Positions 1 to 6,242 of a stretch of 8,899 nt of DNA are shown piece by piece. The notes beneath the pieces were generated by a model. The model saw only the letters and a list, made by a program, of their open reading frames with translations, ran no database searches and had not been told where the DNA came from. The position numbers and the translations under genes were made by a program. Within the stretch, counting starts at the first letter, position 1; each line of letters begins with the position of its first letter. Origin of the DNA: an uncultured Sphingobacteriaceae bacterium (GTDB taxonomy: Bacteria; Bacteroidota; Bacteroidia; Sphingobacteriales; Sphingobacteriaceae); contig CALNCF010000357.1 in the NCBI GenBank assembly GCA_937875035.1, forward strand, positions 1 to 8,899. Reading direction: 5' to 3'.

Positions 1-740
1 TCAGGCAGGAGTATCATAAGCTGACCTTTACCCAACAGGAGGTGATTGCACGGAATAACCTCGACTATACGGTTTCTGAAAAGATCTTGGTGATCAATAT
101 TACATACAGCTTTCCTCCAGTCGGCGGTACAGTGGTTACCCGTTCCTGGTCGGATAGTGTGCAGGTAAAGCAATTCACTATACCCCTAAACCAGCTTACT
201 CAACTCCCGTTTACGAATACATTTATGAGTAATACAGAGTCACGTTGGTATGAGCTGGCTTGGAATGATGATCTGAATGTGATGGTAAAAAAGGATCTGA
301 AGTATTCATGTGCAAATAATGAAATATTCGATGAAAGAGCATATGCAAAAGGGTTGGGCCTGGTCAGTAGCTATTGTGCTTATTGTAATTCAGGGGGAGA
401 AAGCAATTCCTCTTTAAGTTATTATAAAACGAGGGTTGGAGTATGGGGAGAAATGCTGGATTTCGAGCAGATAAAAACGACATATCTCAACGTGAAAAAT
501 GAAGCAAAGGATGTGTTCAGAATATATCCTAACCCGGTATCTGGAAATGTCTATTTAGAAGCAATAAATACTGATGAAAGCGCTAAAGATTATTGCCTGT
601 ACAATGTCTTCGGTCAATTGGTACTGTCTGGCGAGCTAAGCGGTAATAGTATTGATTTAGCTCAACTTCCGGTAGGAGTTTATTTTTTAACATTATCGGG
701 CCAGCTGGGTATCTATAATACGAAGCTCATTAAACGATAA
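1..740 (+). CDS. T9SS type A sorting domain protein, C-terminal part (5' end outside window)
   Basis: The frame is open from base 3 (first complete codon AGG) to TAA at 738-740, so the true start lies upstream; the internal GTG at 42 is not a convincing start. About 245 residues are visible. The last ~74 residues (about nt 516-737) are a typical type A C-terminal sorting domain: it begins FRIYPNPVSGN, has a central LYNVFGQLV strand and a late LPVGVYFLTL strand, and ends in the basic KLIKR. In Bacteroidota this domain directs cargo through the type IX secretion system to the cell surface or medium, usually with removal of the domain. The upstream region shows no catalytic motif I recognise; it contains a YCAYC pair. 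The cargo function is unknown because the N-terminal part is missing. The sorting domain itself is clear. Confidence 0.9.
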   Translation, partial: RQEYHKLTFTQQEVIARNNLDYTVSEKILVINITYSFPPVGGTVVTRSWSDSVQVKQFTIPLNQLTQLPFTNTFMSNTESRWYELAWNDDLNVMVKKDLKYSCANNEIFDERAYAKGLGLVSSYCAYCNSGGESNSSLSYYKTRVGVWGEMLDFEQIKTTYLNVKNEAKDVFRIYPNPVSGNVYLEAINTDESAKDYCLYNVFGQLVLSGELSGNSIDLAQLPVGVYFLTLSGQLGIYNTKLIKR

Positions 741-752
741 ATAGGCTCGGCG

Positions 753-800
753 GTGCATGCCAGTGGGGTTGGCAATAAACGCACAGCCTTTTCTTTATAG
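753..800 (+). terminator. Possible weak terminator after the T9SS cargo gene
   Basis: Twelve bases after the TAA there is a two-part hairpin: TGCCA (758-762) pairs with TGGCA (770-774) around a 7-nt loop, and GTGC (753-756) can pair with GCAC (781-784). It is followed by the T-rich stretch 785-796. The stem is interrupted by unequal internal loops, so this is a tentative call. The rest of 741-884 shows no gene or repeat that I can support. Confidence 0.3.
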
Positions 801-884
801 TCCGGGGATTTGAGTATCCATCTTTGCTCATTAGGCTCAAGAACGGATAAGAGGGAGATATTAGTAGAAAATACTGATCAGGTT

Positions 885-916
885 AAAACAACAGAGCCCC
901 ACATTTCTGTGAGGCT
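885..916 (-). terminator. Intrinsic terminator of tRNA-Asp
   Basis: On the - strand AGCCTCACA (916-908) pairs with TGTGGGGCT (903-895) with one T-G wobble and a GAAA loop, giving a 9-bp stem. It is followed by a T-rich tract (TGTTGTTTT, about 893-885). It starts three bases after the tRNA 3' end, so it is well placed to terminate the tRNA transcript. Confidence 0.8.
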
Positions 917-919
917 TTG

Positions 920-993
920 CGGAATGGACGGGACTCGAACCCGCGACCTCCTGCGTGACAGGCAGGCATTCTAACCAGCTGAACTACCACTCC
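920..993 (-). tRNA. tRNA-Asp (anticodon GTC)
   Basis: Read on the - strand, the 74-nt gene folds as a full cloverleaf. The acceptor stem is GGAGTGG (993-987) with CCATTCC (927-921), including one G-T pair. The anticodon stem is CCTGC/GCAGG around the loop CTGTCAC, anticodon GTC. The T arm is GCGGG-TTCGAGT-CCCGT. The discriminator base at 920 is G, as expected for tRNA-Asp. No CCA is encoded (the next bases are CAA), so the end must be added enzymatically. It has its own promoter (1046-1075) and terminator (885-916), so it appears monocistronic despite sitting downstream of prfA. The roughly 45-nt leader contains a short hairpin (CACTT/AAGTG with a GCAA loop, near 1009-1027). Confidence 0.97.
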
Positions 994-1045
994 GTTTCCG
1001 TTTACTTTCAAGCACTTTTGCAAGTGTTCTTCCGTTCAGGGACTG

Positions 1046-1075
1046 CAAATATACAGTGATTATTGTATTTGTCAA
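1046..1075 (-). promoter_or_regulatory. Bacteroidota-type promoter of tRNA-Asp
   Basis: On the - strand TTG (1075-1073), exactly 19 nt, then TATATTTG (1053-1046) matches the Bacteroidota primary sigma consensus (TTG, 19-21 nt, TAnnTTTG) without mismatch. Transcription should begin near 1039-1041, about 45 nt upstream of the mature tRNA. It lies in the AT-rich gap between the prfA stop and the tRNA. Confidence 0.8.
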
Positions 1076-1093
1076 TAAAAAAGTGAAAAAAGC

Positions 1094-2204
1094 TTAAACG
1101 GTGCCCTCTTTCATTCGCTCTGCGTTTTCTGCTAATTGCAGCTGTTCCATAATATCCTGGATGTCACCATCCATCACGGCCGGAAGGTTATACAGTGTCA
1201 GGCCGATACGGTGATCCGTTAAACGGCTCTGCGGGAAGTTATAGGTACGGATCTTTGCCGAGCGGTCGCCGGTAGATACCATGGTCTTCCTTTTTTTCGC
1301 TACTTCTTCCATTCTTTTGGCGTATTCCATCTCGTATATACGGGAACGTAATACAGCCAGCGCCTTATCATAATTCTTCAGCTGCGATTTTTCATCCTGG
1401 CACTGGGCTACGATCCCGGTAGGGATATGCGTTAAACGCACGGCCGAATACGTGGTGTTTACCGACTGCCCGCCTGGTCCTGATGAACAGAACAGGTCTT
1501 TGCGGATATCATTTGTCTTCAGGTCAATATCGAACTCGTCGGCTTCGGGCAATACCACTACCGATGCGGCTGAGGTGTGTACTCTTCCCTGCGTTTCGGT
1601 GGCCGGTACACGCTGTACGCGGTGCACGCCCGACTCGTACTTCATGGTACCATATACATCTTCCCCGATAACGTTTACGATGATCTCCTTATAGCCCCCG
1701 GCTGTTCCCGGTGTGGAGTCTACCAGCTCCATCTTCCAGCCCTTACGTTCGCAATAGCGCTGGTACATACGGAACAGGTCGCCGGCGAACAGGCTGGCCT
1801 CATCGCCGCCCGTACCGCCACGAACTTCCAGGATGGCATTACGTGCATCCTCAGGGTCTTTGGGGATCAGCAATACGCGGATATCCTCTTCCAGCTCTTT
1901 CCCCCCAGCAACTGCCACTTTCTCCAGCATACAGCTCTTCACGCTGCGCGATGAGCATATCCAGTTCCGATTTAGCCATTTCGCGAAATTCCTCATCCTT
2001 TTCGGTAGACAGGATCTGCTTATTGGCATCAATATTACTGAGCACATTCGCATAGATATCGTGCTTCTCCACGATTTTGGTCAGGTCTTTATATTCTTTA
2101 TTGAGCTGGGCAAAACGTTTCATATCACTCATCGCTTCCGGTGAGGACAGTTCTTTTTCTACGTCGTCGAAACGTTTGCGTATCGCTTCTAATTTGTCTA
2201 ACAT
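1094..2204 (-). CDS. prfA: Peptide chain release factor 1, interrupted by a 40-nt out-of-frame insertion
   Basis: RF1 recognises UAA and UAG in the ribosomal A site and triggers peptide release. The start is ATG 2204-2202, preceded by a strong AGGAG (2218-2214, 9-nt spacing); the stop is TAA 1096-1094. Codons 1-91 encode the usual N-terminal domain (MLDKLEAIRKRFDD through IAQREEL). From nt 1891 on, the remainder of RF1 continues in a different frame (EEDIRVLLIPKDPED onward), with the GGTGGDEASLF region, the stop-codon tripeptide PAT and the catalytic GGQ. The total of 1111 nt is not a multiple of three. Removing nt 1931-1892 gives 356 aa with PAT at 187-189 and GGQ at 231-233, close to the E. 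coli positions (E. coli RF1 is 360 aa). Unshifted translation ends at TGA 1853-1851 after 117 codons. All other family features are intact, which argues against an old pseudogene. A sequencing or assembly error, recoding, a split gene and true inactivation all remain possible. Confidence 0.9.
1892..1931 (-). other. 40-nt insertion in prfA bounded by GAGCTG direct repeats
   Basis: GAGCTG occurs at 1937-1932 (in the N-terminal frame, CTG being codon 91) and again at 1897-1892 (in the C-terminal frame). The 40 nt from 1931 to 1892 have no counterpart in RF1 as I remember it. The segment contains two related purine-rich blocks, TGCTGGAGAAAG (1929-1918) and TGCTGGGGGGAAAG (1910-1897), and a run of six G (1906-1901). 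It also introduces an ATG (1930-1928) in the frame of the C-terminal part. There is no stop codon in the incoming frame inside the segment. Confidence 0.75.
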
Positions 2205-2235
2205 ATTCTTTTTCTCCTCTGGTTTTTGAGGACTG

Positions 2236-2243
2236 CAAAAGTA
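2236..2243 (-). promoter_or_regulatory. Probable -7 element of the prfA promoter
   Basis: TACTTTTG (2243-2236, - strand) matches TAnnTTTG and lies 31 nt upstream of the prfA ATG, giving a leader of roughly 25 nt that carries the AGGAG site. The sequence following the box (TTTGCAGTCC) is identical to that at the tRNA-Asp promoter. A clear TTG at the expected -33 distance is absent; the upstream region is A/T-rich instead. Confidence 0.55.
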
Positions 2244-2376
2244 AGGCTTTTTTGTTAAAATTGCTCGCTTGCGGTCTCTTATTACGCCGGGTAGCTCCCC
2301 GGGCTGTTCATACGGAAGCCCCTGTATACCTGTAAATAAGGTGGGATGTATACGCAAGGGTATTCCAGGCTTCCTT

Positions 2377-2416
2377 ATAAACAACAAATCCCTGCCTGGG
2401 TTTGCCGGGCAGGGAT
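2377..2416 (-). terminator. Intrinsic terminator of the LUD-lpxH operon
   Basis: A perfect 9-bp stem, ATCCCTGCC (2388-2396) with GGCAGGGAT (2408-2416), encloses an 11-nt loop. On the - strand it is followed by TTTGTTGTTT. It begins 16 nt after the stop of the last gene in the operon (TAA at 2435-2433). This separates that operon from prfA, which then has its own promoter. Confidence 0.8.
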
Positions 2417-2432
2417 CTGCGATAAACGGATA

Positions 2433-3245
2433 TTATTTAAGGTACAGGGAGCCCTGTTTCATGACCAGGCTTTTGTTCAGGTATGGCTTCGCTGCATCGA
2501 TATCCTTATCGGTAAAAAAGGTTTTCAGCTCTTCCGAACGTGTTTTCAGTCCATAGCCCATGATCTTGTTCCCGGTGAAATAATACATCACATCCTTTTC
2601 AATAGAAAACTCTTTGATACCCTTGATCGGGATGATCTTTTTGGAGCCGCCGAACAGGTCGAAGACCATAATGCCTACATCGGGGTCGCTCAGGAAGAGC
2701 TCATCGCCCTTTTCGATCATGCACAAGGGGGCTACATCGCGTCCAAGGATCTGGAAAAGGTCGCCGCTTTCCTGCTCGGAGCTAAAGTTATAGGCGATCT
2801 TCAGGAGGGTGCGGTTAGATTCATCATACATCCAGAAGCCGTTGTTATTCGATGAGCAGATCAGCTTGACCATGCCATCGGAATAGGCTTCGCGGATATT
2901 ATAGCTGTTGATCTCGGCGAGGTTGGCATCGAGGAATTTGATCAGGAAGAAATCAGGGTAATACACCATGATCCGCATCGGGTTGTTCACATCGATAGCG
3001 CCGATCCGCCCGTTCTTCATGTTCGAATAGGTAATGGTACGCTTCGCATTCTTGTCGTATTTCGACAGGACTTGCCGGTTATCCGTATAATAAATATTCC
3101 CCAGGGGGTCGGAATTATACAAGATCACATCGTGAGCGATCAGCCCGGTGGAGTCTTTTTGCTGCGCCCATGCCGATACCGTGATCAGCATTAAAAGAGA
3201 GAATATGCTACTCAGCTTTCTCAAAGTACTTAAGGTGTAATTCAT
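2433..3245 (-). CDS. Secreted protein of unknown function, probably beta-propeller-like
   Basis: The predicted product is 270 aa. I chose ATG 3245-3243 because it puts a clean signal peptide at the N-terminus: basic TLRKL, then a hydrophobic stretch SSIFSLLMLITV, then an AWA-QQ cleavage site near residue 27. In-frame ATGs at 3251 and 3263 would only add six or fewer residues. The mature part has repeated short strands ending in aromatic or glycine turns (GNIYYTDNRQVLSKYD, GFWMYDESNRTLLKI, DELFLSDPDVGIMVFD, DVMYYFTGNKIMGYG), as in NHL or six-bladed propeller proteins. This fold call is inference from the repeat rhythm. No catalytic motif or lipobox is visible, so it is likely periplasmic or extracellular. 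Its start lies inside lpxH (38-nt overlap), implying coupled translation, and it is the last gene before the terminator. Confidence 0.85.
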   Translation of the reverse strand: MNYTLSTLRKLSSIFSLLMLITVSAWAQQKDSTGLIAHDVILYNSDPLGNIYYTDNRQVLSKYDKNAKRTITYSNMKNGRIGAIDVNNPMRIMVYYPDFFLIKFLDANLAEINSYNIREAYSDGMVKLICSSNNNGFWMYDESNRTLLKIAYNFSSEQESGDLFQILGRDVAPLCMIEKGDELFLSDPDVGIMVFDLFGGSKKIIPIKGIKEFSIEKDVMYYFTGNKIMGYGLKTRSEELKTFFTDKDIDAAKPYLNKSLVMKQGSLYLK

Positions 3246-3963
3246 TTCCATCGAATACTGCATAAGAGTTATAGTTGATCCACTCGCCGAGGTTTACATA
3301 ACGGCTGCGAGGTGTTAATTGAATATCCAGGGGCAGGTGCCGGTGTCCGAAGATAAAATAATCGAAGTGTTCTTTCTCCAGCAGCTCTCTTGCGTAAACA
3401 GCCAGCCACTCATTTTCTTCACCCAGGAACTCTTCTTTGGTTTCATTAGCGGCCCTGCTGCTGCGCGACCAGCGGTCGGCGATCCACATGCCCATATTCG
3501 GGTGGATGCGTGCAAAAAGCCATTGGCAGGTTTTACTGGCGAAGATCTTCTTCAACACCTTATAGAACCTGTCGCCCGGGCCGAGACCATCGCCGTGCCC
3601 GATCAGGAAGCGCTTCCCGCCGTACTCGCGGATAACGGGCTCACGGTAAACGGTAATGCCCAGCTCCTTGCTGAAATAGTCGAACATCCACATATCATGG
3701 TTCCCGGTGAACAGGTGCACGGGAATACCCGAATCTACGATCTCGGCGATCTTACCCTGCAGGCGGATGAACCCCTTCGGGATCACGCTGCGGTATTCGA
3801 ACCAGAAATCGAAGATATCTCCCACCAGGTATATTTCGGTGGCATCCTTTCGTATCATCTCCAGCCACCGCACCACACGGTCTTCCCGCTCACGGCTTTG
3901 CCGGTGCGTGGGCACCCCTAAGTGAAAATCGGATGCGAAATAGATGCGGGGGGTATTGCTCAT
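3208..3963 (-). CDS. lpxH: UDP-2,3-diacylglucosamine diphosphatase (LpxH-type metallophosphoesterase)
   Basis: LpxH hydrolyses UDP-2,3-diacylglucosamine to lipid X and UMP at the inner face of the cytoplasmic membrane, an early step in lipid A synthesis. The 251-aa product (E. coli LpxH is 240 aa) has all calcineurin-like metal-binding motifs in order: DFHLG (D12, H14), GDIFDFWF (D49), GNHD (87-90), GHGD (122-125) and GHRH (206-209). The basic, aromatic middle region (about 130-170, with RWSRSSR) fits the lipid-binding insertion of LpxH. The start ATG 3963-3961 overlaps the stop of the LUD gene as ATGA, so translational coupling is likely. The C-terminal codons overlap the next gene by 38 nt. 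A related paralogous phosphoesterase cannot be excluded from sequence alone, but the motif set and length favour LpxH. Confidence 0.9.
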   Translation of the reverse strand: MSNTPRIYFASDFHLGVPTHRQSREREDRVVRWLEMIRKDATEIYLVGDIFDFWFEYRSVIPKGFIRLQGKIAEIVDSGIPVHLFTGNHDMWMFDYFSKELGITVYREPVIREYGGKRFLIGHGDGLGPGDRFYKVLKKIFASKTCQWLFARIHPNMGMWIADRWSRSSRAANETKEEFLGEENEWLAVYARELLEKEHFDYFIFGHRHLPLDIQLTPRSRYVNLGEWINYNSYAVFDGNELHLKYFEKAE

Positions 3964-4607
3964 GATTGGTCGTCGATCAGGAAAAGAAATATTTCTTTAG
4001 GGCCATGGGCGCCTAATACCAGGGTCTTTTCAATATCCGCGGTACGGCTCGGACCCGTTGTATTGCTAAGCATGGAGGGTAGCTTGCCTTCATATTTGTC
4101 GCGTACGAACTGGATCGCTTCTTTAATATCAGGCTTTAGCTGGGAGGTATAGGCGATCACGATATGAGCGTGAGGATAGACGGATAATCTCCTGCCCGCC
4201 TTGTCCTGGTTGCTGATCAGGATGCTGCCGGTGCGGGCGGCAAGGGCTTCGCAGCCGGTAATGCCTACCTCGGCCTGTTCAATAAAATGCTGCTCACTGC
4301 CCTCATAGCCGATCTTTGCCTTTTGCAGCAGGGCAGCAATGGATTCTTCCCAGCAGAACAAATGTTTCCATGACTTGTGAGCGATCAGCTCCTGCATATT
4401 CTGGGCGAAATGAGGGATATCTTCGCAAAAGATGAACTGCCCGCCGATCTTTCCAAACTCCTCGGCAAAAATAAATTCAGGTAATTCGTTGTTTACAGGA
4501 TATACAGGCTCATTCTCCTCCAGCCTTGGATAGGGGTTCTCTCTCTTCTCGATCAATGCTTTACGGATCTTTTTCAGCATCCGTTCTTTAGGCGTGGTCT
4601 CCTGCAT
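3960..4607 (-). CDS. LUD-domain protein (LutC/YkgG family)
   Basis: The predicted product is 215 aa. The family is named after LutC, a component of the iron-sulfur LutABC lactate oxidation system. No lutA or lutB lies beside it here, so a lactate role should not be assumed. Diagnostic features are the N-terminal helix (ERMLKKIRKAL), the AARTGSILIS strand-loop, and the C-terminal signature TGPSRTADIE near residues 184-193 followed by LVLGAHGPKEI. I chose ATG 4607-4605 rather than the ATG at 4655 because family members begin shortly before the KKIRKAL helix and the extra residues (PLNVPHITCIHYF) look like non-coding read-through. No signal peptide is present, so it is cytoplasmic. It heads a three-gene operon with lpxH. 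No convincing promoter was found in front of it. Confidence 0.88.
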   Translation of the reverse strand: MQETTPKERMLKKIRKALIEKRENPYPRLEENEPVYPVNNELPEFIFAEEFGKIGGQFIFCEDIPHFAQNMQELIAHKSWKHLFCWEESIAALLQKAKIGYEGSEQHFIEQAEVGITGCEALAARTGSILISNQDKAGRRLSVYPHAHIVIAYTSQLKPDIKEAIQFVRDKYEGKLPSMLSNTTGPSRTADIEKTLVLGAHGPKEIFLFLIDDQS

Positions 4608-4766
4608 TGGGCTAAAATAATGAATACAGGTGATATGTGGAACGTTTAAGGGCAACGGCAGGCTTATTCTATATTTCGACAGCTACTTATATATAGCTGG
4701 TGATTAAATTAATATGTGTGTAAAATATGTAATTTGACATATTATATATTTTATAATTAAAAATAA

Positions 4767-4798
4767 TTGACTTAATATTGTGTTTGTGCTTATCTTTA
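4767..4798 (+). promoter_or_regulatory. Probable promoter of the four-gene envelope cassette
   Basis: TTG (4767-4769), 21 nt, then TATCTTTA (4791-4798) fits the Bacteroidota promoter pattern with one mismatch in the last base of TAnnTTTG. It lies 42 nt upstream of the first ATG (4841). The surrounding divergent spacer 4608-4840 is very AT-rich from 4665 on. It also holds a small hairpin (CAGCTA 4680-4685 with TAGCTG 4694-4699), with no further gene visible. No other promoter of this type was noticed inside the cassette, consistent with one transcript. Confidence 0.55.
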
Positions 4799-4840
4799 TG
4801 TAATTCTTGCTATTGAGAAGACGCTCTAAATTATTGCGAA

Positions 4841-5167
4841 ATGAAACTATTGAACATGGTAATGCTTGGGATCCTGGTTTTAAGCATTACATCCTGGAAA
4901 AACAATCCTGCGAATGTGTCGTCATCGGCAGAAGCTGCAACAAAGACCAACACCAACAGGATTAAGGAGTTGAATGAAAATTACCGCTTTATGGGCTATG
5001 TAGACGGGCGCAAATATTGCAAGTACGGAGGAATAAACTGCTGGGATCATGCGATCGGGAACAAAGACATAACCGGTGTAACGGAGCTGAACGAGCAGGG
5101 AACAGAATTACTCATTCAGTATAAACAGGGAAATGCGGATATTTTGGTCATCGAAGGTAATGAATAA
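4841..5167 (+). CDS. Small exported protein with a Cys pair, function unknown
   Basis: The predicted product is 108 aa. Residues 1-18 form a signal sequence (MKLLNMVMLGILVLSITS); there is no lipobox cysteine. A low-complexity Ser/Ala/Thr/Asn linker follows (NPANVSSSAEAATKTNTN, 22-39). A compact region then carries just two cysteines, C60 and C67, in YCKYGGINCWDH, which could form a disulfide after export. The C-terminus (ELLIQYKQGNADILVIEG) looks like two beta strands. The size, signal and Cys-bearing core resemble the NVEALA-type small exported proteins of Bacteroidota, which I recall near propeller lipoproteins, but the defining NVEALA string is not present, so this is only an analogy. It is the first gene of the cassette, and its TAA overlaps the start of the next gene by 8 nt. 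Confidence 0.8.
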   Translation: MKLLNMVMLGILVLSITSWKNNPANVSSSAEAATKTNTNRIKELNENYRFMGYVDGRKYCKYGGINCWDHAIGNKDITGVTELNEQGTELLIQYKQGNADILVIEGNE

Positions 5168-6242
5168 TAGCCTGTTGAGGTATATATGGATCGTTACAGC
5201 CATTATTTTGTATGGCTGTAACGATTCTGTAGATAAAACGCCCGGGATGATGCAGGCCTCTGATTCGGTGCAGATCGCGGAGGATACCCTGATCATCAGC
5301 AGCGGGATCGGAGAGCTTTATCCTTTGGATGACCAAACGGCGCTGATCTCATGCAACGAGACGGGCCTTTTTCTCTTGAATTACCAGACAGGAAAATTTC
5401 AGCACCAGTTTCGTGTACCTTCCCTTAACTGGGACTCGATCCTCCGGAAGATGGCGCTTCCGTCCTATCAGATCCCCGGTTTAAAGATCGTCGAAGTATC
5501 CGCAGATGTAATGATCGATGGCTACAGCGTAAACACAGAAGACAGCAGCATCGAAGTGATTTGCCTGCCGCGTGTGGTGTACGCGGATCAAAAGGATACA
5601 GCGGTGCGAAGGGAATTATTTTGTTTGAAATATGACCGGCAGGGGCATTTCCGGTCTTATAGATATATCAGCAGAAACGGTGTCGGCAAAAAATATTTTC
5701 CCGGTTTTAATTATGCTTTTAAGTACATCAAGGATACGTTCTATGTATTTAACAGCTCACTGGTAGAAGATGAATCCATGTATGAGCAGGAGCCTTTGCT
5801 ACTTAAGTTCAGCTCAAAAGATCACCTGATCGGGTTCAGCGGAGTCGCTGCGAAGCATCTTTATCCCAAAGATTTTTCCTTTGAATACTTCGTAAAGTTT
5901 GTGTCTTCCGGAGGCCGTGAATATGTGTCGGATGAAAAAAAACTTATCAATATCTATGATCCGGAAGAGGTTCATTTTCTCTTCGACAGTTTCAGCCGGA
6001 TGTATATCGAAAGTGTATACCCGGATGGAGAAGACCAGGTGGTTGCCATACTTGCAGAAGACCTGGGAAATGATCACCGCCTGAATTATGCCGTACGCTA
6101 TGATATGAAAGAACGGAAGATCCTGAAACGGGAGCAGTTGCCTTTTACCTACGATGGCAAGTTCTATTACAAGAACAAAATATATGTATGCACAAGAAAA
6201 AATAATGAAGATTGGTATAAAGTGTATACTTATCTTTTTTAG
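5160..6242 (+). CDS. Outer-membrane/periplasmic lipoprotein, propeller-like, function unknown
   Basis: The predicted product is 360 aa. ATG 5160 was chosen over the upstream in-frame ATG 5133 because it starts a canonical lipoprotein signal: MNNSLLRYIW, hydrophobic IVTAIIL, lipobox LYGC with C20 as lipid anchor. An acidic and polar linker follows (NDSVDKTPGMMQASDS). The mature part has repeated strand-turn units such as GIGELYPLDDQTALISCNETGLFLLNYQTGKF, DTFYVFNSS and KLINIYDPEEVHFLFD. Together with the length, these suggest a six-bladed propeller of the kind common among Bacteroidota lipoproteins; the fold assignment is inference. No enzymatic motif is seen. It overlaps both neighbours (8 nt upstream, 38 nt downstream), so it is very likely co-translated with the small Cys-pair protein and the CxxC lipoprotein. 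Confidence 0.85.
   Translation: MNNSLLRYIWIVTAIILYGCNDSVDKTPGMMQASDSVQIAEDTLIISSGIGELYPLDDQTALISCNETGLFLLNYQTGKFQHQFRVPSLNWDSILRKMALPSYQIPGLKIVEVSADVMIDGYSVNTEDSSIEVICLPRVVYADQKDTAVRRELFCLKYDRQGHFRSYRYISRNGVGKKYFPGFNYAFKYIKDTFYVFNSSLVEDESMYEQEPLLLKFSSKDHLIGFSGVAAKHLYPKDFSFEYFVKFVSSGGREYVSDEKKLINIYDPEEVHFLFDSFSRMYIESVYPDGEDQVVAILAEDLGNDHRLNYAVRYDMKERKILKREQLPFTYDGKFYYKNKIYVCTRKNNEDWYKVYTYLF

Noticed and set aside
1851..1853. Autoregulatory recoding of prfA at its premature stop, as in prfB
   Set aside because: The premature stop in the unshifted frame is TGA, read by RF2 rather than RF1, and it lies far from the frame change, so the prfB-type logic does not apply.
1452..2144. Several + strand open frames opposite prfA (up to 125 codons)
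   Set aside because: They lie antisense to a strongly conserved RF1 sequence and show no protein family features or start signals; they are shadows.
2205..2387. N-terminal extension of the first prfA frame up to 2387
   Set aside because: The ATG at 2204 has a good AGGAG and matches the RF1 N-terminus; the extension runs over the promoter and looks non-coding.
3319..3921. 200-codon + strand open frame opposite lpxH
   Set aside because: All LpxH metal-binding motifs are on the - strand and the + frame has no recognisable domain or signal.
4610..4617. TATTTTAG just before the LUD-gene ATG as a leaderless promoter
   Set aside because: It has one mismatch to TAnnTTTG and no -33 TTG at the right distance; this is too weak in AT-rich DNA.
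4608..4655. Longer LUD-domain start at 4655
   Set aside because: The 16 extra residues do not resemble the family N-terminus, and no ribosome binding site or promoter supports this start.
4680..4699. Small hairpin in the divergent spacer as an operator or terminator
   Set aside because: It has only six base pairs in very AT-rich sequence and no T-run; it cannot be told from chance.
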